Assembly (NCBI GenBank): GCA_021555075.1
Contig: JAKGBX010000001.1
Coordinates: 1,240,001 to 1,304,000 of the forward strand
DNA from: Rhodobacteraceae bacterium LMO-JJ12
Lineage (GTDB): Bacteria > Pseudomonadota > Alphaproteobacteria > Rhodobacterales > Rhodobacteraceae
Length of the DNA: 64,000 nt
Direction of reading: 5' to 3'
The translations under genes and the position numbers were made by a program. Of the stretch, positions 1 to 8,468 are shown piece after piece; position 1 is the stretch's first letter, and each line of letters opens with the position of its first letter. Under the pieces are notes generated by a model, which did not search any database, had not been told where the DNA came from, and worked only from the letters and a program-made list of their open reading frames with translations.

Positions 1-1226
1 TTCGCGAAGAGCGGGCGAAACTTCTGGGGTATGGCAATTTCGCGCAATTCAAGCTGGAAACCGAGATGGCCAAGACGCCGGACGCGGTGCGTGAATTGTT
101 GATGGCGGTCTGGGAACCGGCCAAGGCACGGGCCGAGGCAGACGGCGCGGTTCTGGAAGACATGATGCATGCGGATGGCGTGAACGGGCAGTTGGAGGCT
201 TGGGATTGGCGCTATTATGCGGCGAAACGGCGCCAGCAGGAACATGATCTGGATGAGGCGGCGCTGAAGCCTTACCTGTCTCTGGACGCGATGATCGAGG
301 CGGCGTTCTCCTGTGCAAACCGGCTGTTCGGGTTGGAGTTCAAGCCGCTGGACGTGTCGCTTTATCATCCCGATTGCCGGGCCTGGGAGGTGACGCGGAA
401 CGGCAAGCATGTGGCCGTGTTTATCGGGGATTATTTTGCGCGTGGCAGCAAACGCTCGGGCGCGTGGTGTTCGGCGATGCGTGCGCAGGCGAACTTTCCG
501 CGCGAGCAGGCGCCGGTGGTGATAAATGTGTGCAACTTTGCCAAGGGGAACCCGTGTTTGCTGTCTTATGATGATGCGCGCACGCTGTTTCACGAGTTTG
601 GTCATGCGTTGCACCAGATGTTGAGCGATGTGACGTATGAGAGCGTCAGCGGGACATCGGTGGCGCGCGATTTCGTGGAACTGCCGAGCCAGCTTTTCGA
701 ACACTGGCTGGAGGTGCCGGAGGTGTTGCGCGAATTTGCCCGCCATGTTGATACCGGCGAGGCGATGCCGGAGGCGATGCTGGACAAGGTTCTGGGGGCG
801 GCGAATTTCGATCAGGGGTTCCAGACGGTAGAGTTTGTTGCCTCGGCGATGGTCGATCTGGAGTTTCATGATGGGGCGGCGCCCGACGATGTGATGGCGC
901 GCCAGGCGGAGGTTTTGAAGGGGTTGGGCCTGCCGCATGCAATCACGATGCGTCATGCCACTCCGCATTTTGCGCATGTGTTTTCCGGTGATGGTTATTC
1001 CTCGGGTTACTATTCTTACATGTGGTCGGAGGTGATGGATGCCGATGCCTTTGCCGCCTTTGAAGAGGCAGGCGGGGCATTTGACGCCGAGATCGCCCGG
1101 TCGCTGGAGGATAATATCCTGTCGAGGGGGGGATCGGTGGATGCCGGCGAGCTATACAAACGGTTTCGCGGGCGGCTTCCGGGGGTTGAGGCGCTGCTTG
1201 AAGGGCGCGGATTGACCGGGGTGTGA
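1..1226 (+). CDS. M3 family zinc metallopeptidase (oligopeptidase A / Dcp-like), 5' truncated by the window edge
   Basis: This is the C-terminal part of a thimet-type oligopeptidase, a cytoplasmic zinc enzyme that cuts short peptides. The reading frame is open back to the first base (codons run from position 3), so the gene starts outside the window and the ATG at 66 is internal. The zinc site HEFGHALH sits near residue 200 of the visible part, and a downstream VELPSQLFEHW segment and YSSGYYSYMW segment are typical of the M3 catalytic domain. The C-terminus LSRGGS...YKRFRGR is also family-like. The sequence is intermediate between PrlC and Dcp, so I do not choose between them. It runs convergently into the capsule-export genes. 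Confidence 0.93.
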   Translation, partial: REERAKLLGYGNFAQFKLETEMAKTPDAVRELLMAVWEPAKARAEADGAVLEDMMHADGVNGQLEAWDWRYYAAKRRQQEHDLDEAALKPYLSLDAMIEAAFSCANRLFGLEFKPLDVSLYHPDCRAWEVTRNGKHVAVFIGDYFARGSKRSGAWCSAMRAQANFPREQAPVVINVCNFAKGNPCLLSYDDARTLFHEFGHALHQMLSDVTYESVSGTSVARDFVELPSQLFEHWLEVPEVLREFARHVDTGEAMPEAMLDKVLGAANFDQGFQTVEFVASAMVDLEFHDGAAPDDVMARQAEVLKGLGLPHAITMRHATPHFAHVFSGDGYSSGYYSYMWSEVMDADAFAAFEEAGGAFDAEIARSLEDNILSRGGSVDAGELYKRFRGRLPGVEALLEGRGLTGV

Positions 1227-1230
1227 GCGC

Positions 1231-1257
1231 TATGGGCGCGCATTTTGCGCGCCCATA
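1231..1257. terminator. Hairpin between convergent genes
   Basis: A perfect 11-bp inverted repeat, TATGGGCGCGC / GCGCGCCCATA, with a 5-base ATTTT loop lies 4 bases after the peptidase stop and 28 bases before the end of the kpsE-like gene. There is no long T run, so it may act as a bidirectional, partly Rho-dependent terminator. Confidence 0.65.
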
Positions 1258-1284
1258 AAGCATTTGATCAAAGGGAAGGTCGCC

Positions 1285-3126
1285 TTACGATGAGACCTGT
1301 TCGCGCAGGATTGACGAGGTGAGCGAAACCATCAGATAGACCCCTGCAAAGATCAGGAAGGCTAGAATGGTGTTTTCGAAGGACCGGGGATACGACGCCT
1401 CCTGAGCCGCGACCGGCATCACCGGAACGGTGAGATAGCGCACCTGCCTGCTGGCTTCGAGCTCGGCTTGCTTGGCGGCTTGCAGGGCGTTTTGCAGGAA
1501 GAGATCCGCGGTCATCAGATCGGCCTGGGCCATCTGGATCTGGGCCGAACGCGAGGCCAGCGACGATGCCTTGTCGGTCTGTGCGGTCATGCGATTGTTG
1601 AGCGTCGTGAGAAGCGATTTCAAACGGTTGATATCGGCGCGCGCGCCGTCGACCTTGGCGCGGTTCGGGCGTGCGTTGTCAAGCAGGGCGGCGAGTTGAA
1701 GTTCCTTCTCGAGGAGTTCGCTTTCATAGGTCGCGATCTGCTGGCGCAGAACGGCCAGTTGCTCGGTCGGGTCGACGCCTTGGGTTTCTTGAAGGCTGAC
1801 AAGATTTGCCTGGGCTTCTCGGCGTTCGATCTTGGCCTCCTCCAGGCTTTTGAGGGCCGAGGCCATGGCATCTTCGCGCTTCTTGCGTGACAGCTCATCG
1901 ACCCGCTCTTCGGCAAAGCGCACCAGCAGTTCGGAGAAGTCAAAGGCCATCTTGGGATCGGCGGCGATCACTTCCATACGCACCACGCCTTCGGTCGGAT
2001 CATAGCCGATTTTGACGGATTTCTTGTAGACCTTGTAGGCCTTTTCGTTCGAGGCATCGGGCGCGAGACGCTGAATCGGGTCGATCTTGGGCGAGCTGAA
2101 ATGCGCGATAAACCCATGTTCTTCATCAAGCCTGAGCATCGCGTCCTTGGACAGCATGTAGGATTGCACCGCGATGCTGTCCTGACTGGTGGCATAGTTC
2201 GAGGGCAAAAGACCGCCCATGCGCCCGCCGCCGCCGCCATCGGCCTGAAGGATCAGGAATTCGGTGTGCGAGGCATACATCGGCGTGGCGATCACGAAGT
2301 AATACCAGCCCGCGAGGATCGTGGGAATGAATACGAAAGCCGAAAGCCGGGTGAACAGCAGCGCCAGCTTGCGACGGCGCCGACGCGCGATATCGCGCTG
2401 GATATGCATGATTTCGACCTGCCGACGGTCGGCGGGTGTCATCGTGTCAGTCGAGGGCAGGCCGGCTTTCTTGACCTGAACGGTCTGGGGCAGTTGAGTC
2501 CGGCCCATGTCGGGGGGCTGGCCGCCGGTGGCCACGGGGAGGCCGCCATCCTTGCCGCCACCCGCGCCGCCGCTTTCACCTGGCACCACGAGTTCGAGCA
2601 GGTTGGAGCGCTGAAACGGATCGATTCCGCGTTTGCGCAGTTGGCGCACGGCATCAAAATCAGAGATCGGGGCCAGCCCGTGTTTTTGGGCTACGCGCCG
2701 CGCCATGCGCAGTTGGCGTCCGGTGAGACCTTCCCGGCGGATTGCGTCGATATCGGTTTCGGCGGCGGTTTCGCGGGCCGAGGCGATGTCACCAAGCTGG
2801 GCGCTGGGCTGTTCCTCAGCCGGGGTGCCGATCTGGGTTTCGGGCGGGTTTTTCGGCGTGTAATCAGTGCGCTTTCGGGGCGGGGCCTTGGGCGCAGGGG
2901 CGCTTGGGCGGGTCAGGGTTTCCGGGGTGATCGGTTGGGGGGCGGATTTGGGCCCGGATTTGGGTGCGGGGGCGGCGCGGGGTTTGGCGGTCGAGGCCGG
3001 GGCGGCGGAAATGGACGAGCGTTCGGCGGCACTGGAGGGGTGCGCCGTGTTGGCCGCTTGCCTGACACCTTCCGGGGGAGTGGTGCGGCGGATGCGGAAC
3101 TTTCTAGCCTTGGGTTTGGTAGTCAT
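1285..3126 (-). CDS. Capsule polysaccharide export inner-membrane protein (KpsE/Wzz family) with a long N-terminal extension
   Basis: This is a polysaccharide co-polymerase/export protein of 613 residues that would span the inner membrane and connect an ABC exporter to the outer membrane. The first ~225 residues are rich in Pro, Ala, Lys and Arg and look disordered. A first membrane segment follows a basic RRRRRK stretch (ALLFTRLSAFVFIPTILAG). The periplasmic Wzz-like region comes next, with heptad-rich coiled coil around residues 410-545. A second membrane helix (NTILAFLIFAGVYLMVSL) lies near the end. I start at the ATG inside the end of the upstream ATPase gene because a GGAAGAGG Shine-Dalgarno precedes it. 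An upstream ATG would add 13 residues and a larger overlap. E. coli KpsE is about 380 residues; the extra length is the N-terminal part. No permease (kpsM) is present here. Confidence 0.85.
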   Translation of the reverse strand: MTTKPKARKFRIRRTTPPEGVRQAANTAHPSSAAERSSISAAPASTAKPRAAPAPKSGPKSAPQPITPETLTRPSAPAPKAPPRKRTDYTPKNPPETQIGTPAEEQPSAQLGDIASARETAAETDIDAIRREGLTGRQLRMARRVAQKHGLAPISDFDAVRQLRKRGIDPFQRSNLLELVVPGESGGAGGGKDGGLPVATGGQPPDMGRTQLPQTVQVKKAGLPSTDTMTPADRRQVEIMHIQRDIARRRRRKLALLFTRLSAFVFIPTILAGWYYFVIATPMYASHTEFLILQADGGGGGRMGGLLPSNYATSQDSIAVQSYMLSKDAMLRLDEEHGFIAHFSSPKIDPIQRLAPDASNEKAYKVYKKSVKIGYDPTEGVVRMEVIAADPKMAFDFSELLVRFAEERVDELSRKKREDAMASALKSLEEAKIERREAQANLVSLQETQGVDPTEQLAVLRQQIATYESELLEKELQLAALLDNARPNRAKVDGARADINRLKSLLTTLNNRMTAQTDKASSLASRSAQIQMAQADLMTADLFLQNALQAAKQAELEASRQVRYLTVPVMPVAAQEASYPRSFENTILAFLIFAGVYLMVSLTSSILREQVSS

Positions 3127-3763
3127 AGAGCTGTTTTGCCTCTTCCAAGGTGTCAAAAATTTCAAGCTGCCCGTCGATCAGGACCGCGGCGGAGGTGGCG
3201 AATTGTTCAAGCACCTGTGGGCTGTGCGAGACAATGACCACCGTGGTGGTGCGCAGACGTTCGCGCAGGATTTCGCCCGCCTTGCGGTTGAACTCGACAT
3301 CTGTCGAGCCGGGCATGCCTTCGTCGATCAGGTAGATGTCAAAATCGAGGGCCAGCATCAGCGCAAAGGAAAACCGCGACCGCATACCCGATGAATAGGT
3401 GCCAAGCGGTTGTTCAAAATATTCGCCCAGGCCGCAGAGCCAGCGGCAATAGGCTTCGACATAATCAGGATCGAGGCCATAGAGGCGGGCGATATAGCGG
3501 CTGTTTTCCACGGCCGAATGTTTCGAGATGACGCCGCCCATGAAGCCCAGCGGAAAGGATACGCGGCAGGAGCGACGGATTTCGCCCTCATCAGGTTTTT
3601 CGAGGCCCGCCATCATGTTGATAAGAGTGGTTTTCCCAGTACCATTGGGCGCCAGAATGCCCATTGAGCGACCGATATCAACGCGAAAGGATACGCGATC
3701 AAGGATGACCTTGCGCTGTGTCCCTGTCCAGAAGGACTTGCTGACGTTTTCAAATACGAGCAT
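3104..3763 (-). CDS. Capsule polysaccharide export ABC transporter ATP-binding protein (KpsT-like)
   Basis: This is the ATPase subunit of a capsule-type polysaccharide ABC exporter, on the cytoplasmic face of the inner membrane. Visible motifs are the Walker A LAPNGTGKTT (first Gly replaced by Ala), the signature region YSSGMRSR, the Walker B DIYLIDEGMPG and the switch His in VIVSHSP. At 219 residues it has the short KpsT length. The start is the Met before LVFENVSKSF, six bases after a GGAG; ATG/GTG codons at 3787 and 3790 would add 8-9 residues but sit too close to their nearest purine run. The stop overlaps the kpsE-like start by 23 bases, indicating translational coupling. The permease partner must be encoded elsewhere. 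Confidence 0.87.
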   Translation of the reverse strand: MLVFENVSKSFWTGTQRKVILDRVSFRVDIGRSMGILAPNGTGKTTLINMMAGLEKPDEGEIRRSCRVSFPLGFMGGVISKHSAVENSRYIARLYGLDPDYVEAYCRWLCGLGEYFEQPLGTYSSGMRSRFSFALMLALDFDIYLIDEGMPGSTDVEFNRKAGEILRERLRTTTVVIVSHSPQVLEQFATSAAVLIDGQLEIFDTLEEAKQLYDYQTQG

Positions 3764-4208
3764 CTCAGGCTCCGGTTCTGCTCTCATCACCCTCTTTTAA
3801 CGGGGTTTTTCCTAAGGCTTGGTTAGCCGATGACTCCGGCATTATGTCGGATCACGGGGTCTTATGACAACGCCATACGTCAAAAATGTGTCGTGAGGTT
3901 GAAAAAAATGGACTCTGGCGCAGGGGGCGGCGGGGGTTCACCGGAATGTGAAGTGCGCGGGGAATTGATGAAACGGGCGCAAAAACCAGTCAGGAAAGCC
4001 TTTGGAACACCTCGGAAGCGGCTTGGATATGCAGGGGGCGTGAAATCGGGCAAAACCGTTCGAAATTGGTTGCGAACCTGTTGTAATTTCAGACCGGGAA
4101 AGTTACCAACTTGGGTCAAGAAGTGGTGCGAAAAAGACCGGGGCATGAACGCGGACAGCGGGCACCGTTGCAGGGCAGAGTTCCGGGGCAGAACAGGGGG
4201 GCGACATT
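3764..4208. other. Divergent intergenic region, no gene recognised
   Basis: About 445 bases separate the divergent capsule-export and antiporter operons, so both promoters should lie here. Open frames exist on both strands but have no recognisable domains, unusual Cys/Arg/Gly-rich composition and no convincing ribosome site, so I treat them as chance. I see no clear sigma-70 boxes, hairpin or operator. Confidence 0.5.
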
Positions 4209-4694
4209 TTGCGGATCATTGGGTCGATCATCGTACTGTGTGCGCTTTGGCTGCTGCTTTCGGGTGTCTATAAGCCTTTGGTGATCGGCCTTGGGTTGGT
4301 CTCGGTGCTGCTGTCGGTGTTTTTCGCACAACGGATGAACCGCGTTGACGGTTACGTGATGCTGTTGATCCTGCGGCCCGTTCGTTCGGTGCTCTATTTC
4401 ATCTGGCTTCTTGGTGAAATCGCCAAGGCGACCTGGACGGTGACGCGGGTGATCATGGCGCCCGAAGCAAAGACCCGCCAGCATCTGTTTGCCCTCAAGC
4501 AGAGCCAGAAAAGCGATCTGGGGCAGGTGGTTTTTGCCAATTCGATCACGCTGACGCCGGGTACGATCACGGTCGAGACCGAGCCGGACCGCTTTATCGT
4601 GCATGCGCTGTGTTTTAGCCCGAGCGACGTTGAAGATCTGCGCGATATGGATCGCCGGGTGAGCAAGCTTGAACGCGAAGGGGGCGAGGGCTGA
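4209..4694 (+). CDS. Cation/proton antiporter subunit E (MrpE/MnhE/PhaE family)
   Basis: First gene of the Mrp/Mbh-type antiporter operon. It encodes a 161-residue membrane protein with two strongly hydrophobic N-terminal helices (IIVLCALWLLLSGVYKPLVI, then a third around YVMLLILRPVRSVLYFIWLL) and a cytoplasmic domain containing NSITLTPGTITVE, the MnhE hallmark. The start is TTG, with an AGGGGGG ribosome site about 8 bases upstream; no ATG fits. Its stop overlaps the next start by one base (TGATG). MrpE supports assembly and stability of the antiporter complex rather than pumping itself. Confidence 0.92.
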   Translation: MRIIGSIIVLCALWLLLSGVYKPLVIGLGLVSVLLSVFFAQRMNRVDGYVMLLILRPVRSVLYFIWLLGEIAKATWTVTRVIMAPEAKTRQHLFALKQSQKSDLGQVVFANSITLTPGTITVETEPDRFIVHALCFSPSDVEDLRDMDRRVSKLEREGGEG

Positions 4695-5014
4695 TGTTTG
4701 TGCTGGCGACCATCGCGATCTTTGTGGGCATGATTTTTGTGATGATCCGGGCGTTTTCAGGGCCGACGATGTATGACCGCGTGTTAGCGGTGAACCTGTT
4801 TGGTACTCATACCGTGTTGCTGATCGGGGTGATGGGGTTCTTGTTTGGGCGGCCCGACTTTCTTGATATCGCACTGCTCTATGCGCTGATCAACTTTGTC
4901 GGCACCATCGCCGTTCTGAAGTTTTTCCGCTATCGCGCGATTGGTGATGTTACCCAGGTGTCTGATCGTGTGCCTGCGAAAAGCACAGGTGCCGAGACCG
5001 GGGGCGGGGCATGA
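4694..5014 (+). CDS. Cation/proton antiporter subunit F (MrpF/MnhF family)
   Basis: A 106-residue protein with three membrane helices. The central signature SGPTMYDRVLAVNLFGTHTV followed by PDFLDIALLYALINFVGT is typical of MrpF/PhaF. It has a short hydrophilic C-terminus. In Mrp complexes subunit F packs with E and G near the C-terminal part of MrpA. It is coupled to both neighbours: one-base overlap upstream and a 4-base ATGA overlap downstream. Confidence 0.93.
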   Translation: MFVLATIAIFVGMIFVMIRAFSGPTMYDRVLAVNLFGTHTVLLIGVMGFLFGRPDFLDIALLYALINFVGTIAVLKFFRYRAIGDVTQVSDRVPAKSTGAETGGGA

Positions 5015-5442
5015 GCATGGATATGATCACGGGGGCATTGATCGTTGAGGCGTTGAGCTGGATCTGCATCGTGTCGGGGGCGTTCTTTGTTGTGGTGGGG
5101 GCGTTTGGCAGCTGGCGGCTGGAGGATTTCTGGGCGCGGTTGCATGCGGCATCGGTGACAGATTCGGGTGGTGTCATCTTGTTGACCGTTGGTATGTGTC
5201 TTCAGGCCGGGCTTTCACTTGTAACGGTCAAGTTGTTGATCATAGGGATTTTCCTGTTCATTACCGGACCGACGGCAACCCATGCCGTGGCCAATGCCGC
5301 GTTGGTCTCGGGGTTGCGGCCGCGGGTGGCCAAGGGGTTGGTTGCAGCCGAGCCTGCGCCGTTGATCGCGTCGGATGTGCCCGAGGATGACGACGATCAC
5401 GAGGAAAATGACGGCGATTATCAGAAGGCGGACAAGTCATAG
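5011..5442 (+). CDS. Cation/proton antiporter subunit G (MrpG/MnhG family)
   Basis: A 143-residue membrane protein with the MnhG core FGSWRLEDFWARLHAASVTD and GPTATHAVANAA, three helices and an acidic C-terminal tail (EDDDDHEENDGD) longer than in many MrpG proteins. It overlaps mrpF by ATGA. Its last codons hold an AAGGCGG that would serve as ribosome site for the following gene if that gene starts at an unusual codon. Role: structural subunit of the antiporter membrane domain. Confidence 0.92.
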   Translation: MSMDMITGALIVEALSWICIVSGAFFVVVGAFGSWRLEDFWARLHAASVTDSGGVILLTVGMCLQAGLSLVTVKLLIIGIFLFITGPTATHAVANAALVSGLRPRVAKGLVAAEPAPLIASDVPEDDDDHEENDGDYQKADKS

Positions 5443-5471
5443 ATACCTTTATTGATATCTCGCTGTTCACC

Positions 5472-6005
5472 ATGCTTGTGCTGACAGCTTTCGCCATCAC
5501 GCGAACTAACCGGCTGTTTTCCTCGGTGATGTTGGCGGGGATGTTCAGCCTGTTGTCGGCGCTGTTGTTTGTCGTGCTCGATGCGGTCGATGTGGCGTTT
5601 ACCGAGGCGGCGGTGGGCGCAGGGATCTCGACTGTTTTGATGTTGAGCACGCTGGCACTGACCAGTCGGGTCGAGAAGCCATCGCGCCGCCCGCCGTGGA
5701 TTCCGCTTTTCGTGGTCGGGATGACCGGTGCGGTGCTGATCTATGGTACGCTGGACATGCCGAATTTCGGCTCACACACAGCGCCGCCGCAGACCCATGT
5801 TTCGCCCGAATATCTGAGCCAAAGCCCCGAAGATATTGGCGTGCCGAACGTTGTGACGGCGGTTTTGGCCAGCTATCGCGGCTATGACACTCTGGGCGAG
5901 GTGGCGGTTGTATTTACGGCGGGGATTGGCGTGTTGATGTTGATCAGCGGGTTGAAACGTCGGCGACGCAGGCGCCCGGAAGGTGACAAGAGGGAGGACG
6001 CGTAA
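5472..6005 (+). CDS. MbhD-MbhE type subunit (DUF4040; equivalent of the C-terminal part of MrpA)
   Basis: A 177-residue membrane protein. Residues 1-70 match the MbhD/DUF4040 domain (AFTEAAVGAGISTVLML), and residues 115-160 match MbhE (NVVTAVLASYRGYDTLGEVA). These two domains form the C-terminal portion of MrpA in ordinary Mrp operons; here they are a free-standing gene. The ATG used is the first canonical start, but hydrophobic in-frame codons continue upstream to the mrpG stop and no ribosome site precedes this ATG, so the true start may be a rare codon near 5439-5451. The stop overlaps the next gene (TAATG). Confidence 0.85.
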   Translation: MLVLTAFAITRTNRLFSSVMLAGMFSLLSALLFVVLDAVDVAFTEAAVGAGISTVLMLSTLALTSRVEKPSRRPPWIPLFVVGMTGAVLIYGTLDMPNFGSHTAPPQTHVSPEYLSQSPEDIGVPNVVTAVLASYRGYDTLGEVAVVFTAGIGVLMLISGLKRRRRRRPEGDKREDA

Positions 6006-6448
6006 TGGGGTCACACCATCTCATCTTGCGGATCGTGACCAAGTTTCTGGTCTCCACAATCATCTTGTTCGGGCTTTATGTGCAGTTTCACGGCGATTAT
6101 TCGCCAGGCGGGGGCTTTCAGGCCGGGGTGATCTTTGCCGTGGCGTTCATCCTTTACGGCGTTGTCTTCTCGCTGCGCCAGGCCAAGCAGGTGTTTCCGC
6201 CGTGGCTGGTGCACAAGCTGATGGCGCTGGGCGTGTTGATCTATGCGGGGACCGGCGTTGTCAGCATGCTTTTGGGGTATGAATTTCTCAACTATGGCGC
6301 GTTCACGCAGGATCATCCGTCGCACGGCCAGCATTGGGGCATTCTGGTAATTGAGCTGGGGGTTGGGGTGACGGTGACCGGGGTGATGGTGGCAATCTAT
6401 TATGCCTTTGCCGCGCGCCCGCCGCGCATCAGTGATGAGGAGTGGTGA
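6005..6448 (+). CDS. Cation/proton antiporter subunit B (MrpB/MnhB family)
   Basis: A 147-residue membrane protein with the MnhB domain: the conserved HGDYSPGGGFQAGVI loop after the first helix, then LIYAGTGVVSMLLG and ELGVGVTVTGVMVAIYYAF. About four transmembrane helices. It is translationally coupled on both sides by one-base overlaps. In the Mrp/Mbh architecture it contacts the C subunit and the MbhDE module. Confidence 0.93.
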   Translation: MGSHHLILRIVTKFLVSTIILFGLYVQFHGDYSPGGGFQAGVIFAVAFILYGVVFSLRQAKQVFPPWLVHKLMALGVLIYAGTGVVSMLLGYEFLNYGAFTQDHPSHGQHWGILVIELGVGVTVTGVMVAIYYAFAARPPRISDEEW

Positions 6449-6882
6449 TGGCAGTTGATTGGGTTGAATATGTCATTGGCCATCTGAATTATTGGCTGTT
6501 CACGACTTTGATGATGACCGGGCTGTATATCGTTGTGGCCAAAGGGAATTTCGTCAAGAAGATCATCGGGCTGAACATTTTTCAGACCAGTGTTTTCATG
6601 CTCTATATCTCGATGGGCAAAGTCACGGGCGGCACCGCGCCGATCTTTCCGCTGGACATGAATATTGACCCGAATGTGGTCTATTCCAACCCGCTGCCGC
6701 ATGTTCTTATCCTGACCGCGATTGTGGTGGGGATTGCGACGACATCTCTGGGATTGGCGTTGATTGTGCGGATCCGTGAGGAGTTTGGCACCATCGAGGA
6801 GGAAGACATCCTTCTGATCGAAACCGCGATGAGCGCCGAGGAAACCCGGCTGCATGGCGGCACTATGGGCGGGCGGGCATAA
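6448..6882 (+). CDS. Cation/proton antiporter subunit C (MrpC/MnhC, NuoK homologue)
   Basis: A 144-residue three-helix membrane protein of the NuoK/MnhC family (GLNIFQTSVFMLYISMG; TAIVVGIATTSLGLALIVRI; then EEFGTIEEED). It starts at the ATG overlapping the mrpB stop, preceded by GATGAGGAG; two in-frame GTG codons just upstream are less likely. NuoK-type subunits carry conserved acidic residues on the proton path. Confidence 0.92.
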   Translation: MAVDWVEYVIGHLNYWLFTTLMMTGLYIVVAKGNFVKKIIGLNIFQTSVFMLYISMGKVTGGTAPIFPLDMNIDPNVVYSNPLPHVLILTAIVVGIATTSLGLALIVRIREEFGTIEEEDILLIETAMSAEETRLHGGTMGGRA

Positions 6883-8468
6883 TGGCGACTGAAACGCTGG
6901 CAGGAGCGGCCCAGGACGCGGGCCATCAAGCGGCGGCGCATGTGGCGCTTGGCCTTGTCGATCAATTGCCATTGCTGTTGGTTTTGGCGCCGTTTTGCGC
7001 GGCCCCTTTGATTGTGCTGATTGGTGTGCGTCGGCTTTCATGGGCGTTGGCTTATGGTGCGGTGACGGCCTCGTTTGTCATGTCGATCTTTGTTTTGATG
7101 CGGGTGATCGGCGGCGATGTGATTTCGTATCATCTTGGCGGCTGGGCTCCGCCTCTTGGCATTGAATACCGGGTGGATTCGGCCAATGCCTTTGTGCTTT
7201 TCCTTGTCACGGGGATTGCCACGGTGGTGATGCCCTATGCGCGGGTGAGCATTCTGGCCGAGATGGGCGAACGTCACCTGACGCTGTTTTATGCGTGTTT
7301 CCTTTTGTGTTTCACTGGTCTTTTGGGTGTGGCCATTACGGGCGATGCCTTCAATGTCTTTGTTTTCCTGGAAGTTTCGTCGCTTTCGACCTATGTCTTG
7401 ATCGCGGCAGGGGCCGAGCGCGACCGCCGCGCGCTGACCGCTGCTTATGATTATCTGATCATGGGGACCATCGGTGCGACGTTCTTCGTGATCGGTCTTG
7501 GTCTGCTCTATATGGCGACCGGCACGCTGAACATGGCCGATATCGCCGACCGGATCGCGGATCAGACCGGCAACCGCACGGTGCGCGCGGCGTTTGCCTT
7601 TATCGTGGTGGGTATTGGGCTCAAAGCCGCCATCTATCCGCTGCATCTTTGGTTGCCCAACGCCTATACTTATGCGCCAAGCGCCGTGACCGTGTTTCTG
7701 GCGGCGACGGCGACCAAAGTGGCGATTTATGTGCTGATGCGGTTCATGTTTTCGGTGTTTCAGCCGGAATACCTGTTTGAGGTCAAGACGCTGGAATTCA
7801 TCATCCTGCCGCTGGCCATTCTGGCAATGTTTGCCGCGTCGCTTATCGCGGTATTCCAGACCGATCTCAAACGCTTGCTGGCGTATTCCAGTCTGGCGCA
7901 GATCGGCTATATGCTGCTTGGCATCGGCCTGCTCAGCGAGACCGGGCTTACCGCCGCCATTGCGCATCTGTTCAATCACGGGATCACCAAGGCGGCCCTG
8001 TTCATGGGGGTTGGTGCGCTTGTGCTGCGCTATGGCAATTCGTTCTGCGACCGGATCGCGGGGGCGGGCAAAACCATGCCTTGGACTTCGGCTGCGATGG
8101 TGATCGGGGGATTGAGCCTGATCGGGGTGCCGGGGACCGCCGGGTTTGTTTCAAAATGGGTGTTGGTGCAGGCGGCACTTGAGGCCGGATGGTGGCCGCT
8201 GGCCATTCTGATCGTGTTCTCGTCGCTTTTGGCGGTGATCTACGTCTGGAAGATGGTCGAGGCGCTTTATCTCAGCCAGCCAGCCGAGGATATCGTGGTG
8301 CATGAAGCGCCGATGGCGATGCTGGTGCCGCTGTGGATCATGGCGGGCGCTTGTATCTGGTTCGGGCTGGACACCGATCTGACGCTGGGCGCGTCGATCA
8401 GCGCCGCGAAGGGATTGATTGAGGGGTCTGCAGGCATGGCCGATGTGGCCGGATTGGTGGTGCGGTGA
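6882..8468 (+). CDS. Proton-translocating antiporter subunit D, first copy (MrpD/NuoN-M type)
   Basis: A 528-residue polytopic protein of the complex I/Mrp proton-pump family. The TM5 glutamate is in FVFLEVSSLSTYVLIA, and the TM7 lysine in GLKAAIYPLHLWLP, followed by AYTYAPSAVTVFLAA. A second lysine lies in ATKVAIYVL, and LKRLLAYSSLAQIGYM is the usual TM11 region. All charged residues expected for proton translocation are present. It is coupled by TAATG upstream and TGATG downstream. It is one of three pump subunits in this operon. Confidence 0.93.
   Translation: MATETLAGAAQDAGHQAAAHVALGLVDQLPLLLVLAPFCAAPLIVLIGVRRLSWALAYGAVTASFVMSIFVLMRVIGGDVISYHLGGWAPPLGIEYRVDSANAFVLFLVTGIATVVMPYARVSILAEMGERHLTLFYACFLLCFTGLLGVAITGDAFNVFVFLEVSSLSTYVLIAAGAERDRRALTAAYDYLIMGTIGATFFVIGLGLLYMATGTLNMADIADRIADQTGNRTVRAAFAFIVVGIGLKAAIYPLHLWLPNAYTYAPSAVTVFLAATATKVAIYVLMRFMFSVFQPEYLFEVKTLEFIILPLAILAMFAASLIAVFQTDLKRLLAYSSLAQIGYMLLGIGLLSETGLTAAIAHLFNHGITKAALFMGVGALVLRYGNSFCDRIAGAGKTMPWTSAAMVIGGLSLIGVPGTAGFVSKWVLVQAALEAGWWPLAILIVFSSLLAVIYVWKMVEALYLSQPAEDIVVHEAPMAMLVPLWIMAGACIWFGLDTDLTLGASISAAKGLIEGSAGMADVAGLVVR

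Noticed and set aside
2101-3237. 378-codon plus-strand frame opposite the kpsE-like gene
   Set aside because: Gly/Ala/Arg-rich mirror of the Pro/Ala-rich coding strand; a composition artefact of high G+C.
3104-3763. kpsT-like ATPase as inactive because of the Ala in Walker A
   Set aside because: The essential Gly-Lys-Thr is intact and the other motifs are present, so activity is likely.
3830-4273. 147-codon open frame in the capsule/antiporter intergenic region
   Set aside because: No domain, odd composition, no ribosome site, and it overlaps the start of the mrpE-type gene in another frame.
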